Of a stretch of DNA of 64,000 nucleotides, positions 56,870-64,000 are shown in pieces. Origin of the DNA: Rahnella variigena (GTDB lineage: Bacteria; Pseudomonadota; Gammaproteobacteria; Enterobacterales; Enterobacteriaceae); the NCBI RefSeq assembly GCF_003610915.1, contig NZ_NSDJ01000001.1:4216001-4280000 (forward strand), in the 5' to 3' direction. Under the pieces are notes generated by a model. It saw only the letters and a list, made by a program, of their open reading frames with translations, had not been told where the DNA came from and ran no database searches. The position numbers and the translations under genes are program-made. The first letter of the stretch is position 1. Every line of letters starts with the position of its first letter.

Positions 56870-59002
56870 TTAAAACTCAAGCTGCATCGATACCTGCGCC
56901 ATGCGTGGCGCACCGAGTTGTGCAGACGCATTACCCGCACCGCTGTAACCGTTCAGGCCACCGGGTACAATATTGGTCCAGTAATGGCGATTGGTCAGGT
57001 TAGTCAGATCGAAGCGGAACGTGGTGTTGGTATTGAACAGACGCGTGCGGTAGCTGCTTCCGGCATCAAACACTGCGTAGCTGCCGACCCAGTTATCGTT
57101 GGCGTTATCCGTCGGGCGTTTGCCGACATAATGCACGTTCGCGTCCAGATCCAATCCTTCAACCTGTGGCAGACTCCAGACTGTCAGCAGATTTGCCGTC
57201 ACACGGGACAAGCCGACGATTTGTTTGTTCTCGCTGGATGCCGACGCAGTATCACGCAGTTTTGAATCAAGGAAGGTCACGCCGCCAAAAATATGCACGT
57301 CGCGGCTCACGTTGCCATCCGCCATCAGTTCCAGTCCGCGGTTACGCTGGTTGCCGTCGTTGACAAACTCGCCATCCTGCAACGTGTAAGCAAACGGACG
57401 ATCAATCTGGAACAGCGCCGCCGACAGATTCGCTTTACCGACACGCAATTTGCTGCCGACTTCAATCTGCTTGCTGCGGTACGGTGCGGTGATTTGCCCT
57501 GCGTTGGTCGAGCCAGCCGGCGCGGTATCACCCTGTTGCAGGCTGTCGGCGTAGGTGGTGTAAAGCGTCAGGTTATCAACCGGTTTATACATCAGACTGG
57601 CCGAACCGCTGAAACCGCTGTCGTTTGAGTCGCTGGTGCGCTGACGGGTTTTGGCATAGTTCGCCGAGGTCAGGAAGCTTTCGCTGCCTGCCAGTAACAG
57701 GCTCCATTTTGGCGAGAAGGTCAGCGTATCGCCCACCGAGAATGCCTGCTGAGTGCTGGTCGCGGAATGATAACGGTTAGAGAAATCGGGGTAATCCGGC
57801 TCGGCGAAATGTTGCAAATCATTGATATTGCCGCTGCCCAGCGTCGCTGTACCGCCATTAATCGGGTTGTAGTTTTTCCACACGAAACCGCGCATCCCCA
57901 AAGCTACATCATGCTGCAGCCAGCCGGTATTCACCGTGCCGTTCAGGGTCGCCATATAACTGTTGATGACAAAACGCGTCGCCGTCGCGCTCGACACCGT
58001 GGTTTTGTAATCGCCTTTATTATTGACCAGTGTATTGGTCACCGCCGTTGACTGGCGATCGGCAACCTGATGCAGGAAGCCAATATCCGACTGCCAGTTA
58101 CCGTCAAAATCATGTTTGAGATGCGCGCTGTAGGTGCTGGTGTGATTGTCATCACCGGCATAAGTTTGCCCCAGATTACGCTGCGTCGGGTTCATAGCTT
58201 TCGGGAATGCCACGCCGCTCGCCAGTGCAAAGGTGCCAGGCAGGCCTTTTGTCACATAGCGGTAATAGCTGAAATTGCTTTCCAGTACGGTCTGATCGGT
58301 GAGCTGAAAATCCAGCGCCAGACTGGCAAGCTGGCGTTTTTTACTGCTGCCGGAGGTATAACTTCCACCCTGATCATTGAGCAGATTCAGGCGATAACGT
58401 ACGCGCTCGCCGCTGTCCAGCGGACCGCTTAAATCCAGCGCACCCAGTCCGGAAATCCCGGTTCCCATACCCAGCGTCAGGCTGTTTTTCGTGGTGTAGC
58501 CCGGACGTCTGGAGACAAAATTAAACATCCCTGCCGGGTTTGCCGGCCCGTAAAGAGAACCCGCCAGCCCGCTGAGCACTTCAATTTGCTGGAACTGTTC
58601 CGCCGGATAATCGGTGGTCGATACGACATTCAGTCCGTCGATCATTGAGTTCTGCACCACGCTGCCCTGGATCCCACGCGTCTGCGGGCGGGCGCCGTCA
58701 CCCTGTACCGATGGCAGATATTTGTACACGTCTTTGACGCTTTTGACCTGCTGGCGGGTGATGACACTTTCCGGCACGGACTGTACGGAATAAGGCGTAT
58801 TGAGCACATCGCGTTTGCCCAGCACGCCCATCGTGGCGCTTTGCGAACTGGAAGCGGAAGGATCCCCGGCAGCGGTGTCGGCATTTTTCGCACTGCCGTT
58901 AACCGTAATGGTGTCGGAAGTTCCGGCTGCCAGCGCAGATCCTGCAGACAAAAGAAGTCCGCAAGCGCCAGCCAGAAGCGGCGCCTTTATTTTACTTTGC
59001 AT
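56870..59002 (-). CDS. TonB-dependent outer-membrane receptor (siderophore type)
   Basis: A 710-residue receptor. The signal peptide is LLAGACGLLLSAGSALA; the TonB box region is DTITVNGS. The plug domain shows KRDVLNTPYSVQSVPESVITRQQVKSVKDVYKYLPSVQ and IEVLSGLAGSLYGPANPAGMFNFVSRRPG, and the barrel ends with a terminal Phe (QVSMQLEF), as required by BAM. This matches the siderophore-receptor family. It is 15 bases after the ATPase gene and ahead of the binding protein, so one operon makes the whole uptake route. No Fur box was seen upstream. Confidence 0.92.
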   Translation of the reverse strand: MQSKIKAPLLAGACGLLLSAGSALAAGTSDTITVNGSAKNADTAAGDPSASSSQSATMGVLGKRDVLNTPYSVQSVPESVITRQQVKSVKDVYKYLPSVQGDGARPQTRGIQGSVVQNSMIDGLNVVSTTDYPAEQFQQIEVLSGLAGSLYGPANPAGMFNFVSRRPGYTTKNSLTLGMGTGISGLGALDLSGPLDSGERVRYRLNLLNDQGGSYTSGSSKKRQLASLALDFQLTDQTVLESNFSYYRYVTKGLPGTFALASGVAFPKAMNPTQRNLGQTYAGDDNHTSTYSAHLKHDFDGNWQSDIGFLHQVADRQSTAVTNTLVNNKGDYKTTVSSATATRFVINSYMATLNGTVNTGWLQHDVALGMRGFVWKNYNPINGGTATLGSGNINDLQHFAEPDYPDFSNRYHSATSTQQAFSVGDTLTFSPKWSLLLAGSESFLTSANYAKTRQRTSDSNDSGFSGSASLMYKPVDNLTLYTTYADSLQQGDTAPAGSTNAGQITAPYRSKQIEVGSKLRVGKANLSAALFQIDRPFAYTLQDGEFVNDGNQRNRGLELMADGNVSRDVHIFGGVTFLDSKLRDTASASSENKQIVGLSRVTANLLTVWSLPQVEGLDLDANVHYVGKRPTDNANDNWVGSYAVFDAGSSYRTRLFNTNTTFRFDLTNLTNRHYWTNIVPGGLNGYSGAGNASAQLGAPRMAQVSMQLEF

Positions 59003-59016
59003 TGGTGTTCAGTCCC

Positions 59017-59793
59017 TTAAGGAATAAAAACACGGTGTCCGCTGTTCAGATCGATTTGTTGTACCTGTGTCTGATAAATGCGGGAAATCAACGCACTGTC
59101 CACCACTTCTGACGGCGCGCCATCGGCTATCAGCCGACTTTCGTGCAGCACTAATGCCCGGCTGGCGGCCATCAGTGCGTGTTCCGGCTGATGAGTGATC
59201 ATCAGCAACGTGTAACCTTTTGCAGCCAGGGTTTTAAGCTGCATCAGCAGATGCAACTGATGGCCGTAATCGAGGCCATTCACCGGTTCATCGAGCAGAA
59301 TGACCGGCGTGTCCTGCACCAGCGCGCGTGTGATCAGCACCCGCTGGCGCTCGCCGCCGGAAAGATCGGTGTAAATGCGTGCAGATAAATGCGCGATACC
59401 GTTTTCTTCAAACGCCAGCTCAACGCGCGAAATATCCTGCGGCGACGGGCTTCTGACCATGCCATTTACGGGCAATCTTCCCTGCATGACCACCTGCCAG
59501 GCAGTGAAAGGAAAATGGGGGTGATGATGTTGCGGGACATAGGCAATATGACGGGCTATTTCGCGCCGTTTCAGGGTGGAAAGCGGCATTCCAGCCAGTT
59601 CAATGTGCCCGCTGGCGGGCGCTATCAAGCGCAACAACAATTTCAGCAGCGTGCTTTTTCCCGCCCCGTTCGCGCCAAGTAACGCCACGCATTCTCCGGC
59701 CTTCAGGTCGAAAGAAATGTTATCGAGCAAGGTGCGCTGACCCAGCCGATATGAGAGATTTTTAACCGAGAGACGTTTAACAGAAGCAGTCAT
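59017..59793 (-). CDS. ABC transporter ATPase (FepC/FecE type)
   Basis: A 258-residue nucleotide-binding subunit. Walker A is GANGAGKST (about residues 38-46), the signature LSGGERQR (about 138-145), Walker B VILLDEP, and H-loop ITHQPEH. It powers import of the metal chelate with the FecCD-type permease. The start at MTASVKRLSVKN overlaps the permease stop by four bases (ATGA); the longer frame further upstream lies inside the permease gene. The product sits on the cytoplasmic face of the membrane. Confidence 0.95.
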   Translation of the reverse strand: MTASVKRLSVKNLSYRLGQRTLLDNISFDLKAGECVALLGANGAGKSTLLKLLLRLIAPASGHIELAGMPLSTLKRREIARHIAYVPQHHHPHFPFTAWQVVMQGRLPVNGMVRSPSPQDISRVELAFEENGIAHLSARIYTDLSGGERQRVLITRALVQDTPVILLDEPVNGLDYGHQLHLLMQLKTLAAKGYTLLMITHQPEHALMAASRALVLHESRLIADGAPSEVVDSALISRIYQTQVQQIDLNSGHRVFIP

Positions 59794-60839
59794 GCCCAGC
59801 CCCGCCGGACAGTTTTCAGCAGCGCGATAAATGCCAGCGCACCGAGCAGTTCGGTGATGATGCCCAGGGGAATTTCGCCCGGTGCCAGCGTCCGCGCCAG
59901 ACCGTCGCACAGCAACAGAAAACAGCCGCCCAGACAGACCGCCACCGGCAATAACCAGACGTTACTCGCGCCCACCAGCAGACGAGTCAGATGCGGGATA
60001 AGTAACCCGACCCAGCCCACCATGCCGGCAATACTGACCGTCAGCGCAGAGATCAGCGTCGCCAGAATAATGGTGCCATAGCGGTAAAAACGCACCGGCA
60101 CGCCAAGGCTGTATGCCTCATCCTCACTGAGTGTCATCACGTCCAGCACCCGCCCGATAGCGGCCAGCAGCACAATGGCGACAACCAGCACCGGCGCGGT
60201 CAGCAACAGCGCGTGATTATCGACCGCACTCAGACTTCCGAGCATCCAGTACACAATCGCTGGCAACTGATCCTGCGGATCAGCGACGTATTTCACGATC
60301 GACAACAGTCCGGTAAACAAGGCATTGCTGATGATGCCGCCCAGGATCAGCATCAGAATGGACGGTGAGGCAAACAGGCTGGCGATACCCACACCCAGCG
60401 CCACCGCCAGTAAACCCGCCACACAGGCCAGCGCGGGGATCCACAAACCGTTCAGTCCGGCCACAATACTCAGTGCCGCGCCGAATGCGCAGCCGCTCAG
60501 CACGCCAAGCAAGCCCGGCGACACCAGCGGATTACGAAACACCGCCTGATAAGCTGCACCGGAAACCGACAACCCGGCGCCAACCAGCACCGCTGCCACA
60601 ATCCGTGGCAAACGTGAATCAATAATAATGTTATGCAGCAGCGCGTGATCTGGCGCTGACACATCAGAGCCGATGAAATTCATCAATCTGCCAAATGAAA
60701 TCGGATATCTACCAATGGTCAGTGAATACATTATTCCTACCAGCAACAGCAGCAGGCTGAGAATAAAACACCGGCGTGGCGTCAGAAGTCGGGCGCGCTG
60801 GAGCGGTGACGCAGGCGCCGGTTCCGCAGAACGAGTCAT
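59790..60839 (-). CDS. FecCD-family ABC permease
   Basis: A 349-residue inner-membrane permease with about ten helices of the BtuC/FecCD family. Motifs include LPRIVAAVLVGAGLSVSGAAYQAVFRNPLVSPGLLG (about 85-120) and GWVGLLIPHLTRLLVG with the late cytoplasmic loop that meets the ATPase. First gene of the permease-ATPase-receptor-binding protein operon. The upstream 360-base spacer is shared with a divergent MFS gene. Confidence 0.93.
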   Translation of the reverse strand: MTRSAEPAPASPLQRARLLTPRRCFILSLLLLLVGIMYSLTIGRYPISFGRLMNFIGSDVSAPDHALLHNIIIDSRLPRIVAAVLVGAGLSVSGAAYQAVFRNPLVSPGLLGVLSGCAFGAALSIVAGLNGLWIPALACVAGLLAVALGVGIASLFASPSILMLILGGIISNALFTGLLSIVKYVADPQDQLPAIVYWMLGSLSAVDNHALLLTAPVLVVAIVLLAAIGRVLDVMTLSEDEAYSLGVPVRFYRYGTIILATLISALTVSIAGMVGWVGLLIPHLTRLLVGASNVWLLPVAVCLGGCFLLLCDGLARTLAPGEIPLGIITELLGALAFIALLKTVRRGWA

Positions 60840-61200
60840 TTGTTAGCACTGAAAGTAAAAATGAGGAGTGCCGGAAGGGTACGACCAAATGCCGGTGAGC
60901 ACAACGTTATGTACCAGATGATACAACGAAACCTTTGTAACAAAATTTGTAACCGGGTCTGAAAAAACTAAATGACGGATTAGTGATCCAGATCAACTAA
61001 AACCCGCGCCCCGCAAGGGCTGCAGCGGTGTTTTAAGTCCAATTTCAGGGTGTTTTTAGCCCCAAAATGGCGACTCATACCGTCATGGATGCATTTCATT
61101 CCGCAACTCGTGCATCTCACTCCGCAAATGCGCCGCCCCACATCGCCAGACTTATCATAGCCACAGTTAATTGAATCTACTTCGCTCGGGAGAACCCACT
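60840..61200. other. Divergent spacer between the chelate-uptake operon and the yhjX-like gene
   Basis: Holds the YpdB-type site for the MFS gene (listed separately), a direct repeat of GTTACAAA spaced 12 bases (minus strand, near 60940-60955) and an imperfect palindrome with TGTATCATCTGGTACATA near 60908-60927. The last two could be operators for the uptake operon. I saw no Fur, cobalamin riboswitch or NikR match. Confidence 0.5.
61090..61120 (+). promoter_or_regulatory. YpdB-type direct repeat upstream of the yhjX-like gene
   Basis: TGCATTTCAT and TGCATCTCAC are separated by exactly 11 bases. The LytTR-type regulator YpdB of E. coli binds GGCATTTCAT-N11-GGCATTTCAT upstream of yhjX in a pyruvate-responsive system. 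The site lies about 80 bases ahead of the start codon. Confidence 0.75.
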
Positions 61201-62451
61201 ATGAGTGACAAATCTGGCATCCAGAATTACAACCGCACACGCGTACTGACGTTAATCGGCACTATCCTGACTCAGCTTGCACTGGGTTCCGTTTATACAT
61301 GGAGTCTGTTTAACGGTCAGTTGTCTGAAAAACTGGGTGAACCGGTGAGCCGCGTGGCACTGACCTTTGGGATCCTGAGCCTGTGTCTGGCGCTGGCCTC
61401 TTCGGTCGCCGGTAAACTTCAGGAACGTTTTGGTGTGCGCACCGTGACCATTGCCGCAGGTTTGCTGATGGCTGCCGGTTTTGCACTGACTGCACATTCC
61501 GACAATGTTCTGATGCTTTACATCAGCGCTGGTGTGCTGGTCGGTCTGGCGGACGGTGCAGGTTATCTGCTGACGCTGACCAACTGCGTAAAATGGTTCC
61601 CTGAACGCAAAGGTCTGATCTCCGCCTGTTCAATCGGCGCTTACGGTCTGGGCAGTCTGTTATTCAAATTCGTTTGCGGTCATCTGCTGGCGACCGAAGG
61701 CCTGCAAAATACCTTCATGATCTGGGGCGGCATCGCGATGGTGATGGTTATTGCCGGCGCAATGATGATGAAAGATGCGCCGAAACAGGAAACCGCAGAC
61801 GTCACCCGCGAAGAAAACAGCCTGAATGACAGCACCAATGACACCCGCGATTTCACCCTGGCAGAAGCCATCCGCGCGCCACAATACTGGATGCTGGCAC
61901 TGATGTTCCTGACTGCCTGCATGAGCGGTTTATATGTGATTGGTGTGGCGAAAGATATCGGTCAGAGCCTGGTAAAACTGGATGCAATGACCGCCGCCAA
62001 CGCCGTAACCGTGATTGCAATTGCCAACCTGAGTGGTCGTCTGGTGTTGGGTGTGTTGTCCGACAAAATGCAGCGTATCCGCGTTATTTCCATCGCGCAG
62101 ATTGTGTCACTGGCAGGGATGAGCCTGATGTTGTTCACTCAGATGAACGAGATGATGTTCTTCTTCTCCGTCGCCTGCGTCGCCTTCAGCTTCGGCGGTA
62201 CCATTACGGTTTACCCGTCGCTGGTCAGCGATTTCTTTGGCCTGAACAACATGACCAAAAACTACGGTCTGCTGTATCTGGGCTTCGGTATCGGCAGCAT
62301 CTTTGCTTCCCTGGTCGCTTCCCTGTTCGGGGGCTTCGCAGTGACGTTCAGCATCATCACCGTATTATTGATCGTATCATTGGTTCTTTCTGCCACGATT
62401 CGCTTACCGAATAAATCAGAAGCAGGTCATAATACGCTCCAGCACGTGTAA
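61201..62451 (+). CDS. yhjX: YhjX-like MFS transporter (oxalate/formate antiporter family)
   Basis: A 416-residue, twelve-helix MFS protein of the oxalate/formate antiporter group. Its front, TRVLTLIGTILTQLALGSVYTWSLFNGQLSEKLGEPVSRVALTFGILSL, and the central WFPERKGLISACSIGAYGLGSLLFK fit YhjX of E. coli, which is induced by pyruvate through YpdAB. ATG 61201 has GGGAG eight bases ahead. The YpdB-type repeat in the promoter supports the identification. The substrate is probably a small carboxylate. A terminator follows. Confidence 0.86.
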   Translation: MSDKSGIQNYNRTRVLTLIGTILTQLALGSVYTWSLFNGQLSEKLGEPVSRVALTFGILSLCLALASSVAGKLQERFGVRTVTIAAGLLMAAGFALTAHSDNVLMLYISAGVLVGLADGAGYLLTLTNCVKWFPERKGLISACSIGAYGLGSLLFKFVCGHLLATEGLQNTFMIWGGIAMVMVIAGAMMMKDAPKQETADVTREENSLNDSTNDTRDFTLAEAIRAPQYWMLALMFLTACMSGLYVIGVAKDIGQSLVKLDAMTAANAVTVIAIANLSGRLVLGVLSDKMQRIRVISIAQIVSLAGMSLMLFTQMNEMMFFFSVACVAFSFGGTITVYPSLVSDFFGLNNMTKNYGLLYLGFGIGSIFASLVASLFGGFAVTFSIITVLLIVSLVLSATIRLPNKSEAGHNTLQHV

Positions 62452-62480
62452 AGCAGCAGTTGAGCGCAGCATAAATGATG

Positions 62481-62507
62481 AACGGGAGCACAATTTGCTC
62501 CCGTTTC
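62481..62507 (+). terminator. Intrinsic terminator after the yhjX-like gene
   Basis: Perfect stem AACGGGAGCA / TGCTCCCGTT with loop CAAT, then TTCTT. Confidence 0.85.
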
Positions 62508-62587
62508 TTATGAATAAAGCAGTTAAAATCGGCCGCTGAATCACGCAACCCTTATGACAAAATGTGAACAGACCGGACACCTGCAAA

Positions 62588-62791
62588 ATGAAACGCACCA
62601 CCCTCGCTCTTTTTAGCCTGATAATCGTAATGACTACTTTCAACAGTTTCGCCCAGGCTTATCCCTCCAGCGCACAGGAAGTGGCTTCCGAAATTAACCG
62701 TAAAGCCAGTGAAAGCGGTACCCGCCCTTCCACAACCATCGACGCCAGCGCGCACACCAAACTGACCGCCAGCAGCGATTACCTGAAATAA
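62588..62791 (+). CDS. Small exported protein, function unknown
   Basis: A 67-residue product with a clear signal peptide (MKRTTLALFSLIIVMTTFNSFAQA) and a mature part of about 43 residues, YPSSAQEVASEINRKASESG…, rich in Ser, Ala and Thr, with no Cys. I recognise no family. The ATG at 62588 has no clear ribosome site, and an in-frame GTG exists at 62564. It may be a periplasmic peptide. A hairpin with stem TGCGGTCA / TGACCGCA lies at 62817-62842, after the stop. Confidence 0.55.
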   Translation: MKRTTLALFSLIIVMTTFNSFAQAYPSSAQEVASEINRKASESGTRPSTTIDASAHTKLTASSDYLK

Positions 62792-62971
62792 ATCCTTTGC
62801 GCTTGCCCGGTTGTTTTGCGGTCAAACGTCCTCCTGACCGCACTTCATGAGATTTTTCAGACTAAGTGATCAAAATTAGAGCAGATATTTATCCCTATAA
62901 TTTCTATGTTTGATATAATTTCTGCGGTGAATTGATTATCTGAATGATCAAACCTACACAAGGAGTGTGAA

Positions 62972-63058
62972 ATGAAGGCAACTGCATTTTGGTTAGTGAT
63001 GGCCGGAGGCTCTGTCGGGATCGGTTACATGATGGCTTTGATGATGGAGTTTCTCTAA
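62972..63058 (+). CDS. 28-residue membrane microprotein
   Basis: The frame MKATAFWLVMAGGSVGIGYM…MEFL is preceded by a strong AAGGAG six bases ahead of ATG 62972. Almost the whole peptide is hydrophobic, one membrane helix with a Gly-Gly and a Met-rich second half. I know no family for it. The ribosome site and composition argue for translation. Confidence 0.55.
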   Translation: MKATAFWLVMAGGSVGIGYMMALMMEFL

Positions 63059-63098
63059 TCCTGTAACGTTGTATGCATCAGAAAAATAAGGATATTAA

Positions 63099-63209
63099 AT
63101 GAAATTCTACAGCCCTAAACGCATTATCCTCTATACCGCCGCTGCGATTGCGCTACTGATCATCATCGGTCTGGTCACGCATTTCACCGTCAGCCACCTG
63201 GCCGCGTAA
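63099..63209 (+). CDS. 36-residue membrane microprotein
   Basis: ATG 63099 follows AAGGA by six bases. The frame reads MKFYSPKRIILYTAAAIALL…HFTVSHLAA: a basic N-terminus then one helix (about residues 9-27), so an N-in membrane peptide is expected. It lies 40 bases after the preceding microprotein gene and may share its transcript. No family recognised. Confidence 0.5.
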   Translation: MKFYSPKRIILYTAAAIALLIIIGLVTHFTVSHLAA

Positions 63210-63305
63210 CGTTTTTTCTTCCGTTTTCCGTTTTGCCACGTGGCGATACAACCGGTATCGCCGCATAATGCTGTCATTGAGCAGTCAAAGCGGAAGGATT
63301 GAAAC

Positions 63306-63443
63306 ATGACCTACAAAGGATTAATGATTGTTGCCGTCGTCATTGTACTGGCAAGCATAGGTTCTGAATCATTGATTCAGAAAGGAATTGCGCTGGCGGA
63401 CGCCAAAATCGATCAGGTTATCTCACATTACGCCGACAAATAA
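63306..63443 (+). CDS. 45-residue exported or membrane small protein
   Basis: ATG 63306 has AAGGAT seven bases ahead. The frame begins MTYKGLMIVAVVIVLASIGS, one hydrophobic helix, then an amphipathic tail ESLIQKGIALADAKIDQVISHYADK. It is the third of three closely spaced short frames. No family recognised. It is followed by a strong terminator. Confidence 0.5.
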   Translation: MTYKGLMIVAVVIVLASIGSESLIQKGIALADAKIDQVISHYADK

Positions 63444-63568
63444 GCCTTACATCTGCTGGACTAACCTTACCGGGTGATGACAAAACCATACACAGCGTTT
63501 GATATCTTAAATCCATCAAATGTTGTGTGATGTCCCTGTGTAATACCCCTGTAGAACCCTGTTATTTT

Positions 63569-63593
63569 GCCCGCCGCGTGCGGGCTTTTTTTT
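63569..63593 (+). terminator. Intrinsic terminator after the small-protein run
   Basis: Stem GCCCGC / GCGGGC with loop CGCGT, followed by eight T. Confidence 0.93.
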
Positions 63594-64000
63594 GCCTGTT
63601 TTCCGGCAAAGCAGCAATTGGGATTGGATTGGATTGAATTGGATAAAAAGCTTATTACAAAGCATTTGGAGAGTTGAGCGATTGGCTCTTATTCACGAAT
63701 AATTCGAGTTGCAGGAAGGCGGCAAGAGAAAGAGTCCCGATGAGCTTACTAATGTAAGTGATTCGGGTGACTGAGTGCGGCCAACGCACCTGCGGCTTGA
63801 AGTATGAAGGGAAGAAGTGCCGGTGCTTTCCCGGCCGTCATATTATGGTGCAAGCGTCCATCGTACACTCCGACATTGCACGGCCTGAGCACGGCCTTTT
63901 CACAACAGAAAAATCGACTGGGAGATAAATAATTCAACCGGCTTTTCTGTTGTGGCTCCTGGAAATAAATTCAGAAGCTTTTAGATAATAAACCCCGGCG
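63594..64000. other. Gene-free window end with short repeats and an inverted repeat
   Basis: Near 63619-63645 a run of GGATT/GGATTGAATT pentamer-like repeats is seen, followed by the palindromic repeat copy 3. At 63901-63912 and 63943-63954 a perfect 12-base inverted repeat, CACAACAGAAAA against TTTTCTGTTGTG, encloses 30 bases. A minus-strand frame of 62 codons here overlaps the palindrome and is not believable. Confidence 0.55.
63698..63810. repeat. Dispersed palindromic repeat, copy 3
   Basis: About 113 bases fold into one imperfect hairpin centred on GCTTACTAATGTAAGTGA. Arms AATTCGAGTTGCAGG and CCTGCGGCTTGAAGTAT pair. The sequence type CCAACGCACCTGCGGCTTGAAGTATG is common in Yersinia and Serratia relatives between genes. 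It is a member of the same set as copies at 5438-5573 and 30183-30303. Confidence 0.7.

Noticed and set aside
60840..61200. Cobalamin riboswitch or Fur box for the chelate-uptake operon
   Set aside because: No B12-box GCCACTG-type core and no GATAAT-type 19-base match could be found on either strand.
63749..63937. Minus-strand frame of 62 codons at the window end
   Set aside because: It runs through the palindromic repeat and the inverted repeat; such frames are by-products of repeat DNA.

Overview
The window is ordinary-GC, densely packed chromosome from a member of the Enterobacterales. Backbone genes follow Escherichia coli order over long stretches (guaA-guaB-xseA, der-bamB-yfgM-hisS-ispG-rodZ-pilW-rlmN-ndk-sseB-pepB, trmJ-suhB-csiE-hcaT-glyA-hmp-glnB-glrR-qseG-glrK-glmY). 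Several accessory loci fit the Yersiniaceae (Serratia/Rahnella-like): a protealysin/emfourin pair, a three-subunit membrane gluconate 2-dehydrogenase, and dispersed palindromes with a Yersinia/Serratia look. The genus is an inference. No rRNA, tRNA, CRISPR array, insertion sequence or prophage was recognised.

Layout. 1-1380: thiM-thiD (thiD cut by the window edge) behind a TPP riboswitch. 1500-3700: an acetyltransferase, a DUF3313 lipoprotein and two small AT-rich membrane-protein genes of unknown role. 3700-8640: guaB-guaA (GMP synthesis) divergent from xseA. 8640-13670: an accessory sugar locus (family 31 glycosidase, ACS-type MFS importer, divergent LacI-type regulator). 13800-15410: protealysin and its inhibitor emfourin, then yfgJ. 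15420-28730: AEC permease and the der/bamB/hisS/ispG/rodZ/pilW/rlmN/ndk/sseB/pepB block. 28800-30920: what is left of the isc locus: iscR with its own operators, a strong terminator and a palindromic repeat, then a C-terminally shortened iscS. The genes iscU, iscA, hscB, hscA, fdx and iscX, which lie between iscS and pepB in E. coli, are missing here.

31000-40050: trmJ, suhB, a ZevAB-type zinc transport pair with a Zur-like palindrome, csiE, hcaT, glyA and hmp (with an NsrR-type site). 40120-43700: gluconate 2-dehydrogenase (cytochrome c, FAD and Tat-exported subunits). 44100-48770: glnB and glrR-qseG-glrK, then the GlmY small RNA with a sigma54 promoter and upstream GlrR sites. Where E. coli would have purL there are instead two tandem, mutually related proteins of unknown function with ADP-ribosyltransferase-like motifs, and a lone PBP2-type transpeptidase gene.

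52700-55700: a small exported protein, a LysE-type exporter, an alpha/beta hydrolase and a HicA-like toxin/DNA-binding antitoxin pair with its own operator-bearing promoter. 55800-60840: a TonB receptor plus ABC transporter operon for a metal chelate. 61090-62500: a yhjX-like MFS gene behind a YpdB-type direct repeat. 62590-63600: a run of very small exported or membrane proteins with strong ribosome binding sites. 63600-64000: repeats and an inverted repeat, no gene seen.
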